From Oscillospiraceae bacterium (GTDB lineage: Bacteria > Bacillota > Clostridia > Oscillospirales > Oscillospiraceae): a DNA stretch of 64,000 bases. A program made the translations under genes and the position numbers. The stretch lies in assembly GCA_015068325.1 (NCBI GenBank), contig SVKQ01000012.1, positions 62,001-126,000 of the forward strand. Reading direction: 5' to 3'. The notes beneath the pieces are model-generated. The model saw only the letters and a list, made by a program, of their open reading frames with translations. It had not been told where the DNA came from and searched no databases. Positions 1-9,364 of this stretch are shown here, in pieces (position 1 is the stretch's first letter; each line of letters begins with the position of its first letter).

Positions 1-926
1 AAACTGTGTATGCAGTCAATGGTGTCTCCCTTTCGCTGGAAAAAGGTGCAACGTTGGGCCTGGTGGGTGAGACCGGCGCCGGTAAAACCACGCTGGCGCT
101 GACGCTCATGCGCCTGCTGCCTGAGCGTACGGGCAAAGTCACTTCCGGTTCCATCACCTTTGAAGGCGACAGCATCGTAGATCTGCCGGAAACACAGATG
201 CGTAAGATCCGCGGCGATAAGATCGCCATGATCTTCCAAGACCCCATGACCTCCCTGAACCCGGTGATGACCGTGGGCGAGCAGATCGCCGAGGCGCTGT
301 TGGTCCACAATGAGGCCGGCCGTTCCAAAGAGGAGATCGAGGCGCGTGTTGACGAGACCTTGACGCTGGTGGGCATTCCGCCCTCCAGAAAAAACGAGTA
401 TCCCCATCAGTTCTCCGGCGGTATGCGTCAGCGTGTTGTGATCGCCATCGCCCTGTCCTGCGAGCCCGATTTGCTGATTGCGGACGAACCCACCACCGCG
501 CTGGATGTTACCATTCAGGCGCAGGTGCTGCTGATGATCCGCGATCTGCGTGACCGGCTTGGCACCTCGATGATCATGATCACGCACGATCTGGGCATCG
601 TGGCGCAGACCTGCGACAATGTGGCGGTTATGTATGCCGGCGAAATCATTGAGCTTGGTACCGCTGAGGATATTTTCACCCGGTCTCAGCACCATCCCTA
701 TACAGACGGTTTGTTTGGATCGCTGCCCAATCTGAAGACGAAGACAGACCGCCTGCACCCCATCGCGGGGTTGATGCCGGATCCTACCAATCTGCCCAAG
801 GGCTGCAAATTTGCGCCGCGCTGCGACAAGTGCATGCAGATTTGCCAGGAGGTACCTCCGGAGGTCTATACTGATGGCACGCACTCTATCCGCTGCCATC
901 TCTTTCACCAGGGAAAGGAGGACTAA
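1..926 (+). CDS. dppD: Peptide ABC transporter ATPase, DppD/OppD type (5' end off window)
   Basis: One of two ATPases that power uptake of di- or oligopeptides (or nickel, in some relatives) through an inner-membrane ABC permease. Counting from the GTG at 6, Walker A (GETGAGKTT) is near residue 22, the signature FSGGMRQR near 138, Walker B (LLIADEPT) near 158, and the Cys-containing C-terminal oligopeptide-transporter domain ([11 protein letters not shown]) near 265. The frame is open to the window edge and the GTG at 6 falls inside the expected N-terminal strand (TVYAVNGVS), so the true start lies to the left. It is followed after 3 nt by the partner ATPase. Permease and binding-protein genes should lie upstream. 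Substrate cannot be told from the ATPases. Confidence 0.93.
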   Translation, partial: TVYAVNGVSLSLEKGATLGLVGETGAGKTTLALTLMRLLPERTGKVTSGSITFEGDSIVDLPETQMRKIRGDKIAMIFQDPMTSLNPVMTVGEQIAEALLVHNEAGRSKEEIEARVDETLTLVGIPPSRKNEYPHQFSGGMRQRVVIAIALSCEPDLLIADEPTTALDVTIQAQVLLMIRDLRDRLGTSMIMITHDLGIVAQTCDNVAVMYAGEIIELGTAEDIFTRSQHHPYTDGLFGSLPNLKTKTDRLHPIAGLMPDPTNLPKGCKFAPRCDKCMQICQEVPPEVYTDGTHSIRCHLFHQGKED

Positions 927-929
927 GCT

Positions 930-1901
930 GTGGCAGAAGAGAGAATCCCTCTGATTGAGACCAGAAACCTGAAGAAGTACTTCAAAGTTGGTGACAAGTC
1001 CTTCCTGCACGCGGTGGACGACATCAACATGAAGGTGTTCCCCGGTGAGACCATCGGCGTGGTGGGTGAGTCCGGCTGCGGAAAGAGCACGCTGGGGCGT
1101 ACTATTCTGCGCCTGATCGAGCCCACAGCCGGCCAGATCCTGTATAACGGTGAGGACATTACTCATTACAATGCTCACCAGATGAAGAAGATGCGCCAAG
1201 AGCTGCAGATCATCTTCCAGGATCCGTACGCAAGCCTTGATCCCCGTAAATCTGTCATTGAGATCATTGCTGAGTACATGGTCATCAATAAGACGTTGCC
1301 GACGAAGCGGGAGATTTATAACCGTGCCGCGCATCTGATGGATGTGGTGGGCCTGGCCCGGCGCTATGCGACGGCATATCCCCACGAGTTGGACGGCGGT
1401 CGCCGCCAGCGTATCGGTATTGCCCGCGCCCTGTCGGTCAACCCCAAATTCATCGTCTGCGATGAGCCTGTTTCAGCTCTGGACGTCTCCATTCAAGCGC
1501 AGATCCTCAACTTGCTGATGGATCTGCAGGATGAAATGGGCCTGACCTATATGTTCGTGACCCATGACCTGAGCGTTGTCAAGCACATCTCTGACAACAT
1601 CATGGTCATGTATCTGGGCCAGTGCTTGGAACTGACCAGCTCTGACGAACTGTTTGCAAACCCGGTGCATCCCTACACGCAGGCCTTGCTGTCCGCTATT
1701 CCGGAGCCGGATATTGCCATGCGCAGCAAGGAAATCAAGGTTATCAAGGGCGAGGTCGTCAGTCCCGTGGATCCCAAGCCCGGCTGCCGCTTTGCTGCCC
1801 GTTGTGACCTTTGCCAGGAGCGGTGCCACCACGAGGCTCCCGAGCTGAAGGAGGTTTCTCCCAACCATTTCGTGGCTTGCCACCTCTGCAGCGGAGAATG
1901 A
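930..1901 (+). CDS. dppF: Peptide ABC transporter ATPase, DppF/OppF type
   Basis: Second ATPase of the peptide importer, 323 residues, the usual family length. Walker [10 protein letters not shown] is at residues 46-54, the signature is LDGGRRQR (154-161) in place of LSGGQRQR, and Walker B FIVCDEP is at 174-180. The DGGRRQR variant is, as far as I know, common in clostridial DppF proteins and so is not decay. The C-terminal oligo-HPY domain with [11 protein letters not shown] follows. The start is GTG at 930, with an AGGAGG-type ribosome site just before it inside the end of the previous gene, so the pair is translationally linked. A strong terminator follows about 60 nt after the stop. Confidence 0.94.
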   Translation: MAEERIPLIETRNLKKYFKVGDKSFLHAVDDINMKVFPGETIGVVGESGCGKSTLGRTILRLIEPTAGQILYNGEDITHYNAHQMKKMRQELQIIFQDPYASLDPRKSVIEIIAEYMVINKTLPTKREIYNRAAHLMDVVGLARRYATAYPHELDGGRRQRIGIARALSVNPKFIVCDEPVSALDVSIQAQILNLLMDLQDEMGLTYMFVTHDLSVVKHISDNIMVMYLGQCLELTSSDELFANPVHPYTQALLSAIPEPDIAMRSKEIKVIKGEVVSPVDPKPGCRFAARCDLCQERCHHEAPELKEVSPNHFVACHLCSGE

Positions 1902-1958
1902 TCTTTCTACGAAGGTGTACCTTTCACAAGAAGTTATATTGATTCCGGAGATCATTAG

Positions 1959-1990
1959 GAAAGCAGCACGGCATTGCCGTGCTGCTTTTC
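1959..1990 (+). terminator. Rho-independent terminator of the dpp operon
   Basis: A perfect hairpin (arms AAGCAGCACGGCA and its complement) is followed by TTTTCTTT. It sits 58 nt after the dppF stop. Confidence 0.9.
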
Positions 1991-2075
1991 TTTATATCGC
2001 CAACCGAGAAAGCCGCCGACATATCGCTCCGTCGACATTTTAAAAAAATTCTTGTCGCTTTTTTGCGGATACCTA

Positions 2076-2121
2076 TTGAAATACCCGGCGGACTGTGGCA
2101 TAGTAGTTAGTGAGAACTAAC
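2076..2121 (+). promoter_or_regulatory. Promoter with palindromic operator before the HMA/ZIP operon
   Basis: A possible -35 TTGAAA (2076-2081) and a weak -10 CATAGT (2099-2104) are 17 nt apart. Directly downstream is the inverted repeat GTTAG-N6-CTAAC (2106-2121), placed where a repressor would block initiation. The arms resemble the TTAG/CTAA half-sites of DtxR/MntR-type metal regulators, but that assignment is a guess. The remaining sequence between 1902 and 2244 holds only the dpp terminator and an untranslated leader; no gene is seen. Confidence 0.5.
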
Positions 2122-2244
2122 AGAATGAAGAGAGCGCAGGATGAGGGGAGCATACGATATGGCTGCCGAGGGTATCGGTTGGGACCGCGGTTTTCGCGCG
2201 TGTGTCTGGAACACGATTTGAAATTCACATCAAGAGGGGAGCGC

Positions 2245-2505
2245 ATGAAGATGGACAAGATAACTGTGAAAATCGATGGTATGATGTGCGGGATGTGCGA
2301 GGCACATATCAAGGACGTGATCCGAAAAGTGTGCCCTGAGGCAAAAAAGGTGACTGCCTCCCACACCGCCGGTGAAGCCACGTTTGTCACCGATGGACCG
2401 GTGGATGAGGAACGTCTGCGCGCTGCCATCGACGAGACAGGCTACAGCTTTCTATCCGTATCCTCAGCCCCCTATGAGAAAAAGCGGTGGTTTGGCAGAT
2501 CATGA
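2245..2505 (+). CDS. Heavy-metal-associated (HMA/CopZ-like) metal-binding protein
   Basis: An 86-residue ferredoxin-fold HMA protein. The metal-binding loop is GMMCGMC (CxxC pattern, about residues 9-15), followed by the typical helix, strand and GYSF end. Such proteins carry Cu(I) or other soft metals in the cytoplasm. The ATG at 2245 is chosen because AAGAGGGGA lies just before it; the open frame extends 45 codons upstream without a ribosome site or family similarity. The stop overlaps the ATG of the ZIP transporter (ATGA), so the two are coupled. The pairing with a ZIP carrier rather than a copper ATPase is unusual, and the metal is unknown. Confidence 0.85.
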   Translation: MKMDKITVKIDGMMCGMCEAHIKDVIRKVCPEAKKVTASHTAGEATFVTDGPVDEERLRAAIDETGYSFLSVSSAPYEKKRWFGRS

Positions 2506-3281
2506 GCGGGGCGTTTTGGGGATTGTTGATCCCCTTTCTGGGAACAACTGCCGGCGCCGCTTGCGTGTTCTTTATGAGGCGGGCCTTGAGCCTGACTGTA
2601 CAGCGGGCATTGACCGGCTTTGCCGCCGGCGTTATGGTGGCGGCATCTATCTGGAGTTTGCTGATCCCCGCGATAGAGCAATCCGCCACGCTGGGGAAAT
2701 GGTCATTTCTCCCGGCACTGGCAGGCTTCTGGCTGGGCATTCTGTTCCTGCTACTGTTGGACCACACGATCCCTCATCTGCACCGGAACGCGGATCAGGC
2801 TGAGGGCCCCAGGAGCCGTCTTGCCCGCACCACCATGATGGTGCTGGCAGTGACGCTGCACAACATCCCCGAGGGTATGGCGGTGGGTGTGGTCTATGCA
2901 GGTCTGCTGCACGGCTCCACCGAGATCACCGCCGGCGGTGCTATGGCGCTGGCATTGGGGATTGCCATTCAGAATTTCCCGGAGGGCGCCATTATCTCCA
3001 TGCCTCTCCACGCTGAGAGGATGAGGAAGGGCAGGGCCTTTTTCTACGGCGTTCTGTCCGGCGCGGTGGAGCCGGTGTTCGGGGCACTGACCATTTTGGC
3101 AGCGGGATTGATCGTTCCGGCCATGCCCTATCTGCTCAGCTTCGCGGCAGGCGCCATGCTGTATGTGGTGGTAGAGGAGCTGATACCGGAGATGTCGGCA
3201 GGCAGACACTCCAATGTGGGCGTTATGCTGTTTGCTGTGGGGTTCACGTGCATGATGGCGCTGGATGTGGCGTTAGGGTAG
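2502..3281 (+). CDS. ZIP-family divalent metal transporter
   Basis: A 259-residue membrane protein with about eight hydrophobic segments. The ZIP binuclear metal motifs are HNIPEGMAVGV in TM4 and NFPEGAIISMPLH in TM5. Family members (ZupT and relatives) import Zn2+, Fe2+ or Mn2+ without ATP. The central TM3-TM4 loop contains DHTIPHLHRNADQ, a short His-bearing loop. ATG at 2502 overlaps the stop of the upstream HMA gene; an upstream in-frame GTG at 2487 lacks its own ribosome site. A bidirectional terminator follows. Family is certain, metal is not. Confidence 0.92.
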   Translation: MSGAFWGLLIPFLGTTAGAACVFFMRRALSLTVQRALTGFAAGVMVAASIWSLLIPAIEQSATLGKWSFLPALAGFWLGILFLLLLDHTIPHLHRNADQAEGPRSRLARTTMMVLAVTLHNIPEGMAVGVVYAGLLHGSTEITAGGAMALALGIAIQNFPEGAIISMPLHAERMRKGRAFFYGVLSGAVEPVFGALTILAAGLIVPAMPYLLSFAAGAMLYVVVEELIPEMSAGRHSNVGVMLFAVGFTCMMALDVALG

Positions 3282-3334
3282 GGGCGCTGCCTCGCACGAT
3301 CAGTTGCCGATGAAGAGGATGTATGAATGAGAGA

Positions 3335-3368
3335 GGAGGCCCTGCCGCCAGGCAGAGCCTCCTTTTTA
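3335..3368. terminator. Bidirectional terminator between convergent operons
   Basis: Hairpin with arms GGAGGC-CCTGCC and GGCAG-AGCCTCC, followed by TTTTTA. It separates the plus-strand ZIP gene from the minus-strand one-carbon cluster. Confidence 0.8.
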
Positions 3369-3396
3369 TCGCCCTGTATGCCGACTGAAGTCGGTA

Positions 3397-3999
3397 TCAG
3401 AACGCGGTCTGCAGTCCGGCTTCAGTCACGATATAGCGGATATCCCGGTCAGTCGCTTCTTTTACGATGCATGGGAGGCACTGGACCGCAAAGGCCACCA
3501 GGATCATCTGTGCCCGGCTGCACCGAGGCAGATAGCGGTCATAGTAGCCGGCGCCGTGTCCCAAGCGGCCGCCGTTCAGATCGAAACCGACACAGGGCAC
3601 CAGGACAGCGTCAATCTCCTCCGGCCGAATCAACTCTGACGCGTCTGGACGTGGCGCACGGATACCATAGGCGCCGGTCTCCCAGCTGTCTTCGCCGTGG
3701 GGAACAGCGGCCGTCATGAAACCCTCCCGGTGGGAGATGGGAAAGGCGACGATTTTACCGCACTCCACAGCCCAGCGGTGGAATACCTCAAGATCGACTT
3801 CGTCCCACGTGGCCGCGTAAGAGAAGATCGTTTTTGCCTGCTGTAGTGCAGGCATCTCCTGCAGCATCCGGCAGATCTGTCGGCTGTGTTCCCGACGCTG
3901 CTCGTCTGTCAGAGCCCTGCGGGCCTGCAGGCATTGCTGCCGCTGCAGCTGTTTGCGGGCCCAGACGTCGTCATATGCGGCAGGCAACTGATCACTCAT
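3397..3999 (-). CDS. fthC: 5-formyltetrahydrofolate cyclo-ligase
   Basis: Converts 5-formyl-THF to 5,10-methenyl-THF with ATP, rescuing the folate trapped by side reactions. The 200-residue product has the usual length and the family hallmark GHGAGYYDRYL near the C-terminus, with the GAYGIRAP segment before it. ATG at 3999 is preferred over an in-frame start eight codons upstream because AAGGGGG lies 5-6 nt before it. The start overlaps the end of the formate channel gene by 4 nt, making it the last gene of the panB-fhs-fchA-folD-FNT operon. Confidence 0.93.
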   Translation of the reverse strand: MSDQLPAAYDDVWARKQLQRQQCLQARRALTDEQRREHSRQICRMLQEMPALQQAKTIFSYAATWDEVDLEVFHRWAVECGKIVAFPISHREGFMTAAVPHGEDSWETGAYGIRAPRPDASELIRPEEIDAVLVPCVGFDLNGGRLGHGAGYYDRYLPRCSRAQMILVAFAVQCLPCIVKEATDRDIRYIVTEAGLQTAF

Positions 4000-4628
4000 G
4001 CCGCCGCCCCCTTTGCTGCCCACTTCCGCAGGAGCGGGATCAGCACGCCGCCCACAGAGTTGCCCAAAGTCATGAGAAGCACATAACCCAGCGTCCGCAG
4101 GCTCCAGGCATCCGCCATGGAAAAGTAATACATGTTGGCCACGCAGTGTTCAAAACCACAGAGGATGAACACCATCACGCCGAAAAACAAGGCCAGATAC
4201 TTGCCCGGTTCGTGAGGATTCCTGTTGTAGCCGTCCACAGCGATGAAGATGAGAACATTGCAGAAGACCGCTAGCAGAAAGATGCTCAGCAACTCGTCGC
4301 TGAGCTTTATCTCACACAGCGCCTGCGCCTTTGCCTCCAGTGCTTCGCCGATGCGGGTCTGCCGCTCCAGAAACGCGGTCAGCCATGCGCCGCACAGGTT
4401 GCCCAGCCAAATAAGCGGCAGATCCAGGGCGTATGCGCGGTCCCGCTCGAACACATAGCAGACCTTACCGGTGAAGAGATTGAAGCCGAAAGTGCAGACG
4501 GTGAACAGACCCACTGTAAAAAACAACGCACCCAGCACCTTGCTGTCCAGTGACAGGAAGACAGTCCCGCCGATGGAGATGCTGATGCCGGCCAATATGC
4601 CGTATACAAAAGTCCTCAGCTGCTTCAC
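3996..4628 (-). CDS. Formate/nitrite transporter (FNT) family channel
   Basis: A pentameric inner-membrane channel for formate or similar small anions. The 210-residue product has about six membrane segments and the FNT hallmark GFEHCVANMYYF (about residues 157-168), plus LGNSVGG near the end. It is shorter than the 260-280 residues of typical FocA/NirC, mainly at the N-terminus. The start is a GTG at 4628 overlapping the folD stop (GTGA), so the short form appears genuine. Placed directly in a formate-THF ligase operon, it most likely moves formate that feeds or leaves the one-carbon pathway. Confidence 0.9.
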   Translation of the reverse strand: MKQLRTFVYGILAGISISIGGTVFLSLDSKVLGALFFTVGLFTVCTFGFNLFTGKVCYVFERDRAYALDLPLIWLGNLCGAWLTAFLERQTRIGEALEAKAQALCEIKLSDELLSIFLLAVFCNVLIFIAVDGYNRNPHEPGKYLALFFGVMVFILCGFEHCVANMYYFSMADAWSLRTLGYVLLMTLGNSVGGVLIPLLRKWAAKGAAA

Positions 4629-5479
4629 GACGCCATCCGCTTTGCGGCCTCCACTACATGGCTGACCAGCACACTGGTGGTCACGCTGCCCACGCCGCCG
4701 GGCACGGGGGTGATGGCCGCCACAATGGGTTCAGCTTCTTCGTACAGCACGTCACCGCAGAGCTTCTGCTTTTCCTCACTCCAACCGATGCCCACGTCGA
4801 TGACGATCTGACCCGGCCGCAGGTAGGAGGCGTCTACACTCTCCATCTGACCGGAGGCGGCGATCACGATGTCGGCCTCCCGAGTGACAGATGGGACATC
4901 TGCCGTCCGGGTGTGACAGACGGTCACGGTGGCATTGGCGTGCATGAGCATCATTGCTGCCGGGCGGCCGATCACCAGGGAACGGCCGATGACGACCGCT
5001 TTTTTGCCAGTGGGATCAACACCGTAATATTTTAGAATCTCCATGGCCGCCTGTGCTGTACAGGGGGGGAACCCCAGCGGCGTATTGGTGAACACACCGG
5101 CCAGAGAGCCATCCGTGCAGCCATCCACATCTTTTTCCGGGGCCAGCAGCTTTCGGGCCTTCTCGCCGTCCAAGTGCTTTGGCAGCGGGCGGAACAGCAG
5201 GATGCCGTGGACGGAATCATCGCGATTTAAATCCTCCAGCGTGTGGAAAAAGGTGTCGCCATCCACATCAGCGGGCAGGACGACGCTTTTCACGGCCACA
5301 CCCACTTGTTGACACCGTTTCATGGCGCCGCGCTCATAGCTGAGGTCATCGGGCCGCTCACCGACGCGGAGAATAGCCAGCGTGGGCGTGATGCCCCGGC
5401 CCTTCAGCACCTCCACCTCCACAGCGGCGGCTTCGCTCAGCGCGGCTGCCACCGGCGCGCCTTTCCAAATCTCTGCCAT
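4625..5479 (-). CDS. folD: Methylene-THF dehydrogenase / methenyl-THF cyclohydrolase
   Basis: Bifunctional cytosolic enzyme interconverting 5,10-methylene-THF, 5,10-methenyl-THF and 10-formyl-THF with NAD(P). The 284 residues match the family. Visible motifs are the dinucleotide segment VVIGRSLVIGRPAAMML, DVDGCTDGS and the C-terminal PGGVGSVTTSVL. The catalytic Lys normally sits in a YxxxK motif; here the aligned segment reads YERGAMKRC near residue 49, so the Lys assignment is tentative. The start overlaps the fchA stop (TAATG). Because fchA encodes a separate cyclohydrolase, this FolD may mainly serve as the dehydrogenase. Confidence 0.95.
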   Translation of the reverse strand: MAEIWKGAPVAAALSEAAAVEVEVLKGRGITPTLAILRVGERPDDLSYERGAMKRCQQVGVAVKSVVLPADVDGDTFFHTLEDLNRDDSVHGILLFRPLPKHLDGEKARKLLAPEKDVDGCTDGSLAGVFTNTPLGFPPCTAQAAMEILKYYGVDPTGKKAVVIGRSLVIGRPAAMMLMHANATVTVCHTRTADVPSVTREADIVIAASGQMESVDASYLRPGQIVIDVGIGWSEEKQKLCGDVLYEEAEPIVAAITPVPGGVGSVTTSVLVSHVVEAAKRMAS

Positions 5480-6096
5480 TATTCCAACCTCCCGTTGATA
5501 TTCGCAAAGACCTCCTCCGCCAGCGGCAGATACTTCTGCAGTTGGGCTGCCACGTGGGCATTGATGCCCTCGGCGTATGGCCGGTCCTTCATCAAGCGGG
5601 TGTTGACCCGGACGTTGACCGCCGCACCCTGCATGGCACCGCGGCAGAGAGCGGCGCCGGTGGCGGCGTCGGATATGACGATCCGGCTGCCCTTGGCCGC
5701 AAAGAGCTGCAGCAGCTCAACGGCCTCGCCACACAGGTCGAGGATTTCCAGCGGTGCCGCAGCGGCTTCACGGAGGCACTGCTCCATGATCTCGTCCCGG
5801 CCCGGGGCGTCCTTTGGGATGGCATAGGCCCGGGATAGGGGCTCAAAGACCTCTGCGTCCTTTTCCACACAAGCGAGAAAGCGGAGGCGAAGCGCTTGGG
5901 CCCGGGTCATAGCGACACGCAGTTCGTCTTCCACATCCGCGTATTTCTTTTTGCCGACAGTCAGTTCACCTACCATATCACCCAAGGCGATGCCGATGGC
6001 ACCGACCAATGCGCTGGCTCCGCCGCCCCCGGGGACGGGGGCGGCGGAGGCCAACTGCTCGGTAAAAACTGTCACATTTTGTGAAAGCAATCCCAT
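5479..6096 (-). CDS. fchA: Methenyl-THF cyclohydrolase / formimino-THF cyclodeaminase family
   Basis: A small all-helical enzyme of the FTCD C-terminal/FchA family that converts 5,10-methenyl-THF to 10-formyl-THF, or releases ammonia from 5-formimino-THF. The 205 residues carry the family glycine-rich loop PVPGGGGASALVGAIG (20-35). An AAGGAG ribosome site precedes ATG 6096. It lies between fhs and folD, the arrangement found in clostridial acetogens and purine or glycine fermenters, which favours the cyclohydrolase role. No histidine-degradation genes are nearby. Confidence 0.9.
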   Translation of the reverse strand: MGLLSQNVTVFTEQLASAAPVPGGGGASALVGAIGIALGDMVGELTVGKKKYADVEDELRVAMTRAQALRLRFLACVEKDAEVFEPLSRAYAIPKDAPGRDEIMEQCLREAAAAPLEILDLCGEAVELLQLFAAKGSRIVISDAATGAALCRGAMQGAAVNVRVNTRLMKDRPYAEGINAHVAAQLQKYLPLAEEVFANINGRLE

Positions 6097-6138
6097 GATT
6101 GTACTCCTTATCGCTGTCCGCTGTACGCGGAGCAGATC

Positions 6139-7815
6139 TTAGAACAGGCCGGTGATCACACCGTTTTCGTCCACGTCGATCTTCTCAGCGGCGGGGACCT
6201 TCGGCAGACCCGGCATGGTCATGATGTCGCCGGTCAGCGCCACGATGAAGCCGGCGCCGGCGCTGACCTTCAGGTTCCGCACCGTGACGGTGAAACCCTT
6301 GGGAGCGCCCAGCAGGGCGGGATCGTCGGAGAAGGAATACTGGGTTTTCGCCATGCAGATGGGCAAGCTGCCGAAGCCCAACTCCTCCAGCTGCTTGGCC
6401 TGCTTCACAGCAGCACCCACCAGCTGCACGCCGTCGGCGTGGTAGATCTTGGTGCAGATGGCGTTCAGCTTCTCCGTGATGGACAGATCCAGCTCATAGC
6501 TCTGGCGGAAGTTATTGGACTGCTCACACAGACGTACCACCTCTTCGGCCAGAGCCTTGCCGCCCTCGCCGCCCTTGGCCCACACCTCGCTGAGGGCTAC
6601 GTTTACACCCAGCTCGTTGCAGCGCTTTTCCACCAGAGCCAACTCGGCTTCGGTGTCGGTAGGGAAGGCGTTGATGGCCACCACGCAGGGCAGACCGAAC
6701 ACGTTCTTGATATTGTCCACGTGCTGCAGCAGGTTGGGCAGGCCCTTCTCCAGAGCCGTCAGGTTTTCGTTATTCAGATCCGCCTTGGCCACACCACCGT
6801 GGTACTTCAGGGCGCGGACAGTGGCCACAATGACCACGGCAGAGGGGTGGAGGCCGGCCATGCGGCACTTGATGTCCAGGAACTTCTCAGCACCCAGGTC
6901 AGCGGCAAAACCCGCCTCAGTAACGGCATAGTCCGCCAGCTTCAGCGCCATGCGGGTGGCGGTGATGGAGTTGCAGCCATGGGCGATGTTGGCGAAGGGG
7001 CCACCGTGGATGAAAGCAGGGGTCCCCTCCAGGGTCTGCACCAGATTAGGCTTCAGGGCGTCCTTCAGCAGAGCGGCCATCGCGCCCTCGGCCTTCAGGT
7101 CGTGGGCGGTGACAGGTTTGCCGTCATAGGTATATCCCACGATGATCCGGGCCAGGCGGGCCTTCAGGTCAGTGATGTCGCTGGCCAGGCACAGGACGGC
7201 CATGATCTCGCTGGCCACGGTGATCTCAAAGCCGTCCTCGCGGGGTACACCCTGGACCTTGCCGCCCAGACCATCCACGATATGGCGCAGCTGGCGGTCG
7301 TTCATATCCACGGCCCGCTTCCAGGTGATCTGCTTGGGATCGATGCCAAGGCTGTTGCCCTGCTGGATATGGTTGTCCAGCAGGGCTGCCAACAGGTTGT
7401 TGGCGGCACCGATGGCGTGGAAGTCGCCGGTGAAGTGGAGGTTGATGTCCTCCATGGGCACCACCTGCGCATACCCGCCGCCGGCTGCGCCGCCCTTGAC
7501 GCCGAACACGGGGCCCAAAGAGGGCTCACGCAGTGCCACGATGGCGTTTTTGCCGATCTTACGCAGACCATCCGTCAGCCCCACGCTGGTGGTGGTCTTG
7601 CCCTCGCCGGCCGGGGTGGGGGTGATGGCGGTGACCAGGATCAGCTTGCCGTCCGGCTTGTCCGCCAAATCACGGAGCAAGCGGTAGTCCACCTTGGCTT
7701 TGTAGTTGCCGTACTGCTCCAGGTATTTCTCGTCTACGCCCGCTGCCTTGGCGATTTCGGTGATCGCTTTCTTTTCGCAGGCCTGAGCGATTTCGATATC
7801 CGATTTGAAACTCAA
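6139..7815 (-). CDS. fhs: Formate-tetrahydrofolate ligase
   Basis: Activates formate with ATP and THF to give 10-formyl-THF, the entry step of the methyl branch of the Wood-Ljungdahl route and of clostridial one-carbon metabolism. The 558 residues match the family. The P-loop TPAGEGKTT is near residue 67 and EPSLGPVFG is near 98. The start is a TTG at 7815 placed 9 nt after GGGAGG, which gives the expected N-terminus [11 protein letters not shown]. The gene follows panB by 53 nt on the same strand. Confidence 0.97.
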   Translation of the reverse strand: MSFKSDIEIAQACEKKAITEIAKAAGVDEKYLEQYGNYKAKVDYRLLRDLADKPDGKLILVTAITPTPAGEGKTTTSVGLTDGLRKIGKNAIVALREPSLGPVFGVKGGAAGGGYAQVVPMEDINLHFTGDFHAIGAANNLLAALLDNHIQQGNSLGIDPKQITWKRAVDMNDRQLRHIVDGLGGKVQGVPREDGFEITVASEIMAVLCLASDITDLKARLARIIVGYTYDGKPVTAHDLKAEGAMAALLKDALKPNLVQTLEGTPAFIHGGPFANIAHGCNSITATRMALKLADYAVTEAGFAADLGAEKFLDIKCRMAGLHPSAVVIVATVRALKYHGGVAKADLNNENLTALEKGLPNLLQHVDNIKNVFGLPCVVAINAFPTDTEAELALVEKRCNELGVNVALSEVWAKGGEGGKALAEEVVRLCEQSNNFRQSYELDLSITEKLNAICTKIYHADGVQLVGAAVKQAKQLEELGFGSLPICMAKTQYSFSDDPALLGAPKGFTVTVRNLKVSAGAGFIVALTGDIMTMPGLPKVPAAEKIDVDENGVITGLF

Positions 7816-7868
7816 TTTATTATTCCTCCCAAGAATACAACTACTGTGTGGAGACGCGGCAGAGTCAA

Positions 7869-8738
7869 TTACTTGCCGAACCGCTCGGCGATCAACGCCT
7901 CGATGGCGGCAGCCTCGTCCGGATTGATCTTGTAGGCGTGGACGCTGTCATCGGGGAAGCTGCCGCTGCGGACCTCCTCGGCATACTCGGTGAACGCGCG
8001 CAGCAGCTCGCCGCCCACGTTGCCGTACCGCTTGACGAACTTGGGGGTGAAATCGTCAAAGTAACCCACCATGTCTGCATAGATCAGCAGTTGGCCGTCG
8101 GTATAGGAGCCGGCGCCGATGCCCAGAATGGGGATGTTGGCCTGCTCGGTGATGGCCTTGCCCACCACGGCGGGAACGCCCTCCACCAGGATGGAGCAGG
8201 CACCGGCCTCCTCGATGCGCTTGGCGCCTTCGATCAGCTTCAGGGCTGCCTCATAGCTCTTTCCCTGGGCCTTGTTGCCGCCCATCTGCGCGCCGAACTG
8301 GGGCGTCAGGCCGATGTGGCCCATGACCAGCATGCCGGCGTCATTGATGGCCCGGATGCGCTCGATGCAGGAGTCGGTAAGGCCCTCCAGCTTCACGCAG
8401 TCGGCACCGGCCTCCTTGACGAAGCGACCGGCGTTGGCGACGGCCTCCTCATTAGAGACCTGATAGGACATGAAGGGCATGTCGCCGACGATGAAGGTGT
8501 TGGGGGCGCCTCTGCGGACTGCCTTGCAGTGGATGATCATATCCTCCATGGTGACAGGATAGGTGCTGTCGTAGCCGAGTACTACGTTGCCCAGGGAGTC
8601 GCCCACCAGGATCATATCGACGCCAGCGCGCTCCTCGTATTTTGCGGTCAGATAATCGTAGCCGGTCAGGTATACGATCTTCTCACCCTCTTTTGCCATG
8701 CGGCGAAAATCAATGATTGTCTTTTTCTTGGAAGCCAT
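7869..8738 (-). CDS. panB: 3-methyl-2-oxobutanoate hydroxymethyltransferase
   Basis: Transfers a hydroxymethyl group from 5,10-methylene-THF to alpha-ketoisovalerate, giving ketopantoate for coenzyme A synthesis. The 289-residue TIM barrel has the metal-binding [13 protein letters not shown] segment near residue 46 and GHIGLTPQ near 138. ATG at 8738 is chosen because GAAAGGAG lies 8 nt upstream; an in-frame TTG six codons earlier would place that ribosome site inside the gene. It heads the one-carbon operon, and panC or panD are not in the window. The link to fhs and folD is through the shared cofactor. Confidence 0.94.
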   Translation of the reverse strand: MASKKKTIIDFRRMAKEGEKIVYLTGYDYLTAKYEERAGVDMILVGDSLGNVVLGYDSTYPVTMEDMIIHCKAVRRGAPNTFIVGDMPFMSYQVSNEEAVANAGRFVKEAGADCVKLEGLTDSCIERIRAINDAGMLVMGHIGLTPQFGAQMGGNKAQGKSYEAALKLIEGAKRIEEAGACSILVEGVPAVVGKAITEQANIPILGIGAGSYTDGQLLIYADMVGYFDDFTPKFVKRYGNVGGELLRAFTEYAEEVRSGSFPDDSVHAYKINPDEAAAIEALIAERFGK

Positions 8739-8810
8739 GATAAGAACTCCTTTCAAAATTTACGTCCCTCCGCAGAGGAGGGCGAACGTACAATGACCGT
8801 CTAATTCATA

Positions 8811-8839
8811 ATTATAACATATTATCCTCCGATTTCCAC
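8811..8839 (-). promoter_or_regulatory. Possible promoter of the panB-fhs operon
   Basis: On the minus strand a perfect -10 TATAAT (8816-8811) is preceded, 17 nt away, by a weak -35 GTGGAA. It lies about 75 nt before the panB start. Confidence 0.4.
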
Positions 8840-8952
8840 AGGTTTCTTGCAATATCATGAAAATTTTTTTCTATCGCTGTGAAAAAATTATTATATGCTA
8901 TGAAAGAGAGGGGATGGCTGCTGACAAGGCAGATAACCTGCTTTGCACCCCT

Positions 8953-9000
8953 TGACAAATACCCCTTAGGGGTATATAGTAAAAATACCCTAAGGGGGTA
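8953..9000 (+). promoter_or_regulatory. Copper-responsive promoter with two CsoR operators
   Basis: -35 TTGACA (8953-8958) and -10 TATAGT (8975-8980) are 16 nt apart. The spacer is filled by the palindrome TACCCCTTAGGGGTA (8960-8974). A second site, TACCCTAAGGGGGTA (8986-9000), covers the start region. Both match the known CsoR operator pattern of G/C tracts flanked by TA. CsoR bound here would exclude RNA polymerase, and Cu(I) would release it. Confidence 0.9.
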
Positions 9001-9021
9001 TTTTTCGAGAGGAGGCACGAC

Positions 9022-9330
9022 ATGGACTGCGACAAGAGATGCGCCTGCTGCGAAAAGAGAACGGAGCGCTCCGAGGAGGAACGCAAAAAGCTGCTCAACC
9101 GTCTCAGTCGCATTGAGGGACAGGTGCGCGGGCTCACCGGCATGATCGAACGGGATGCCTACTGCGCCGATATACTGACTCAATCGGCAGCTGTGACGGC
9201 GGCTCTCAATGCCTTTAACCGGGATCTGCTGGCGCGGCACATCCGCTCCTGCGTGGTGCGGGATCTGCGGGAAGGTGATGACAGCGTGGTAGACGAACTG
9301 GTGAACACGGTGCAGAAGTTGATGAAATGA
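9022..9330 (+). CDS. csoR: CsoR-type copper-sensing repressor
   Basis: All-helical metalloregulator (DUF156 family) of 102 residues. The Cu(I) ligands of the family are present with the right spacing: Cys48, His73 and Cys77 (C-x24-H-x3-C). The N-terminus is additionally Cys-rich (Cys3, 7, 9, 10), which is unusual and could bind more copper. AGGAGG lies before ATG 9022. It is the first gene of the operon with the membrane HMA protein and CopA, and its own operators lie in the promoter just upstream, so it should be autoregulated. Confidence 0.94.
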   Translation: MDCDKRCACCEKRTERSEEERKKLLNRLSRIEGQVRGLTGMIERDAYCADILTQSAAVTAALNAFNRDLLARHIRSCVVRDLREGDDSVVDELVNTVQKLMK

Positions 9331-9364
9331 ACTGAGTGCGGGAACAATAGAAAGGGATAGAAAT

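Noticed and set aside
6439-7935. 498-codon open frame antisense to fhs
   Set aside because: Mirror of the fhs reading frame; no independent support.
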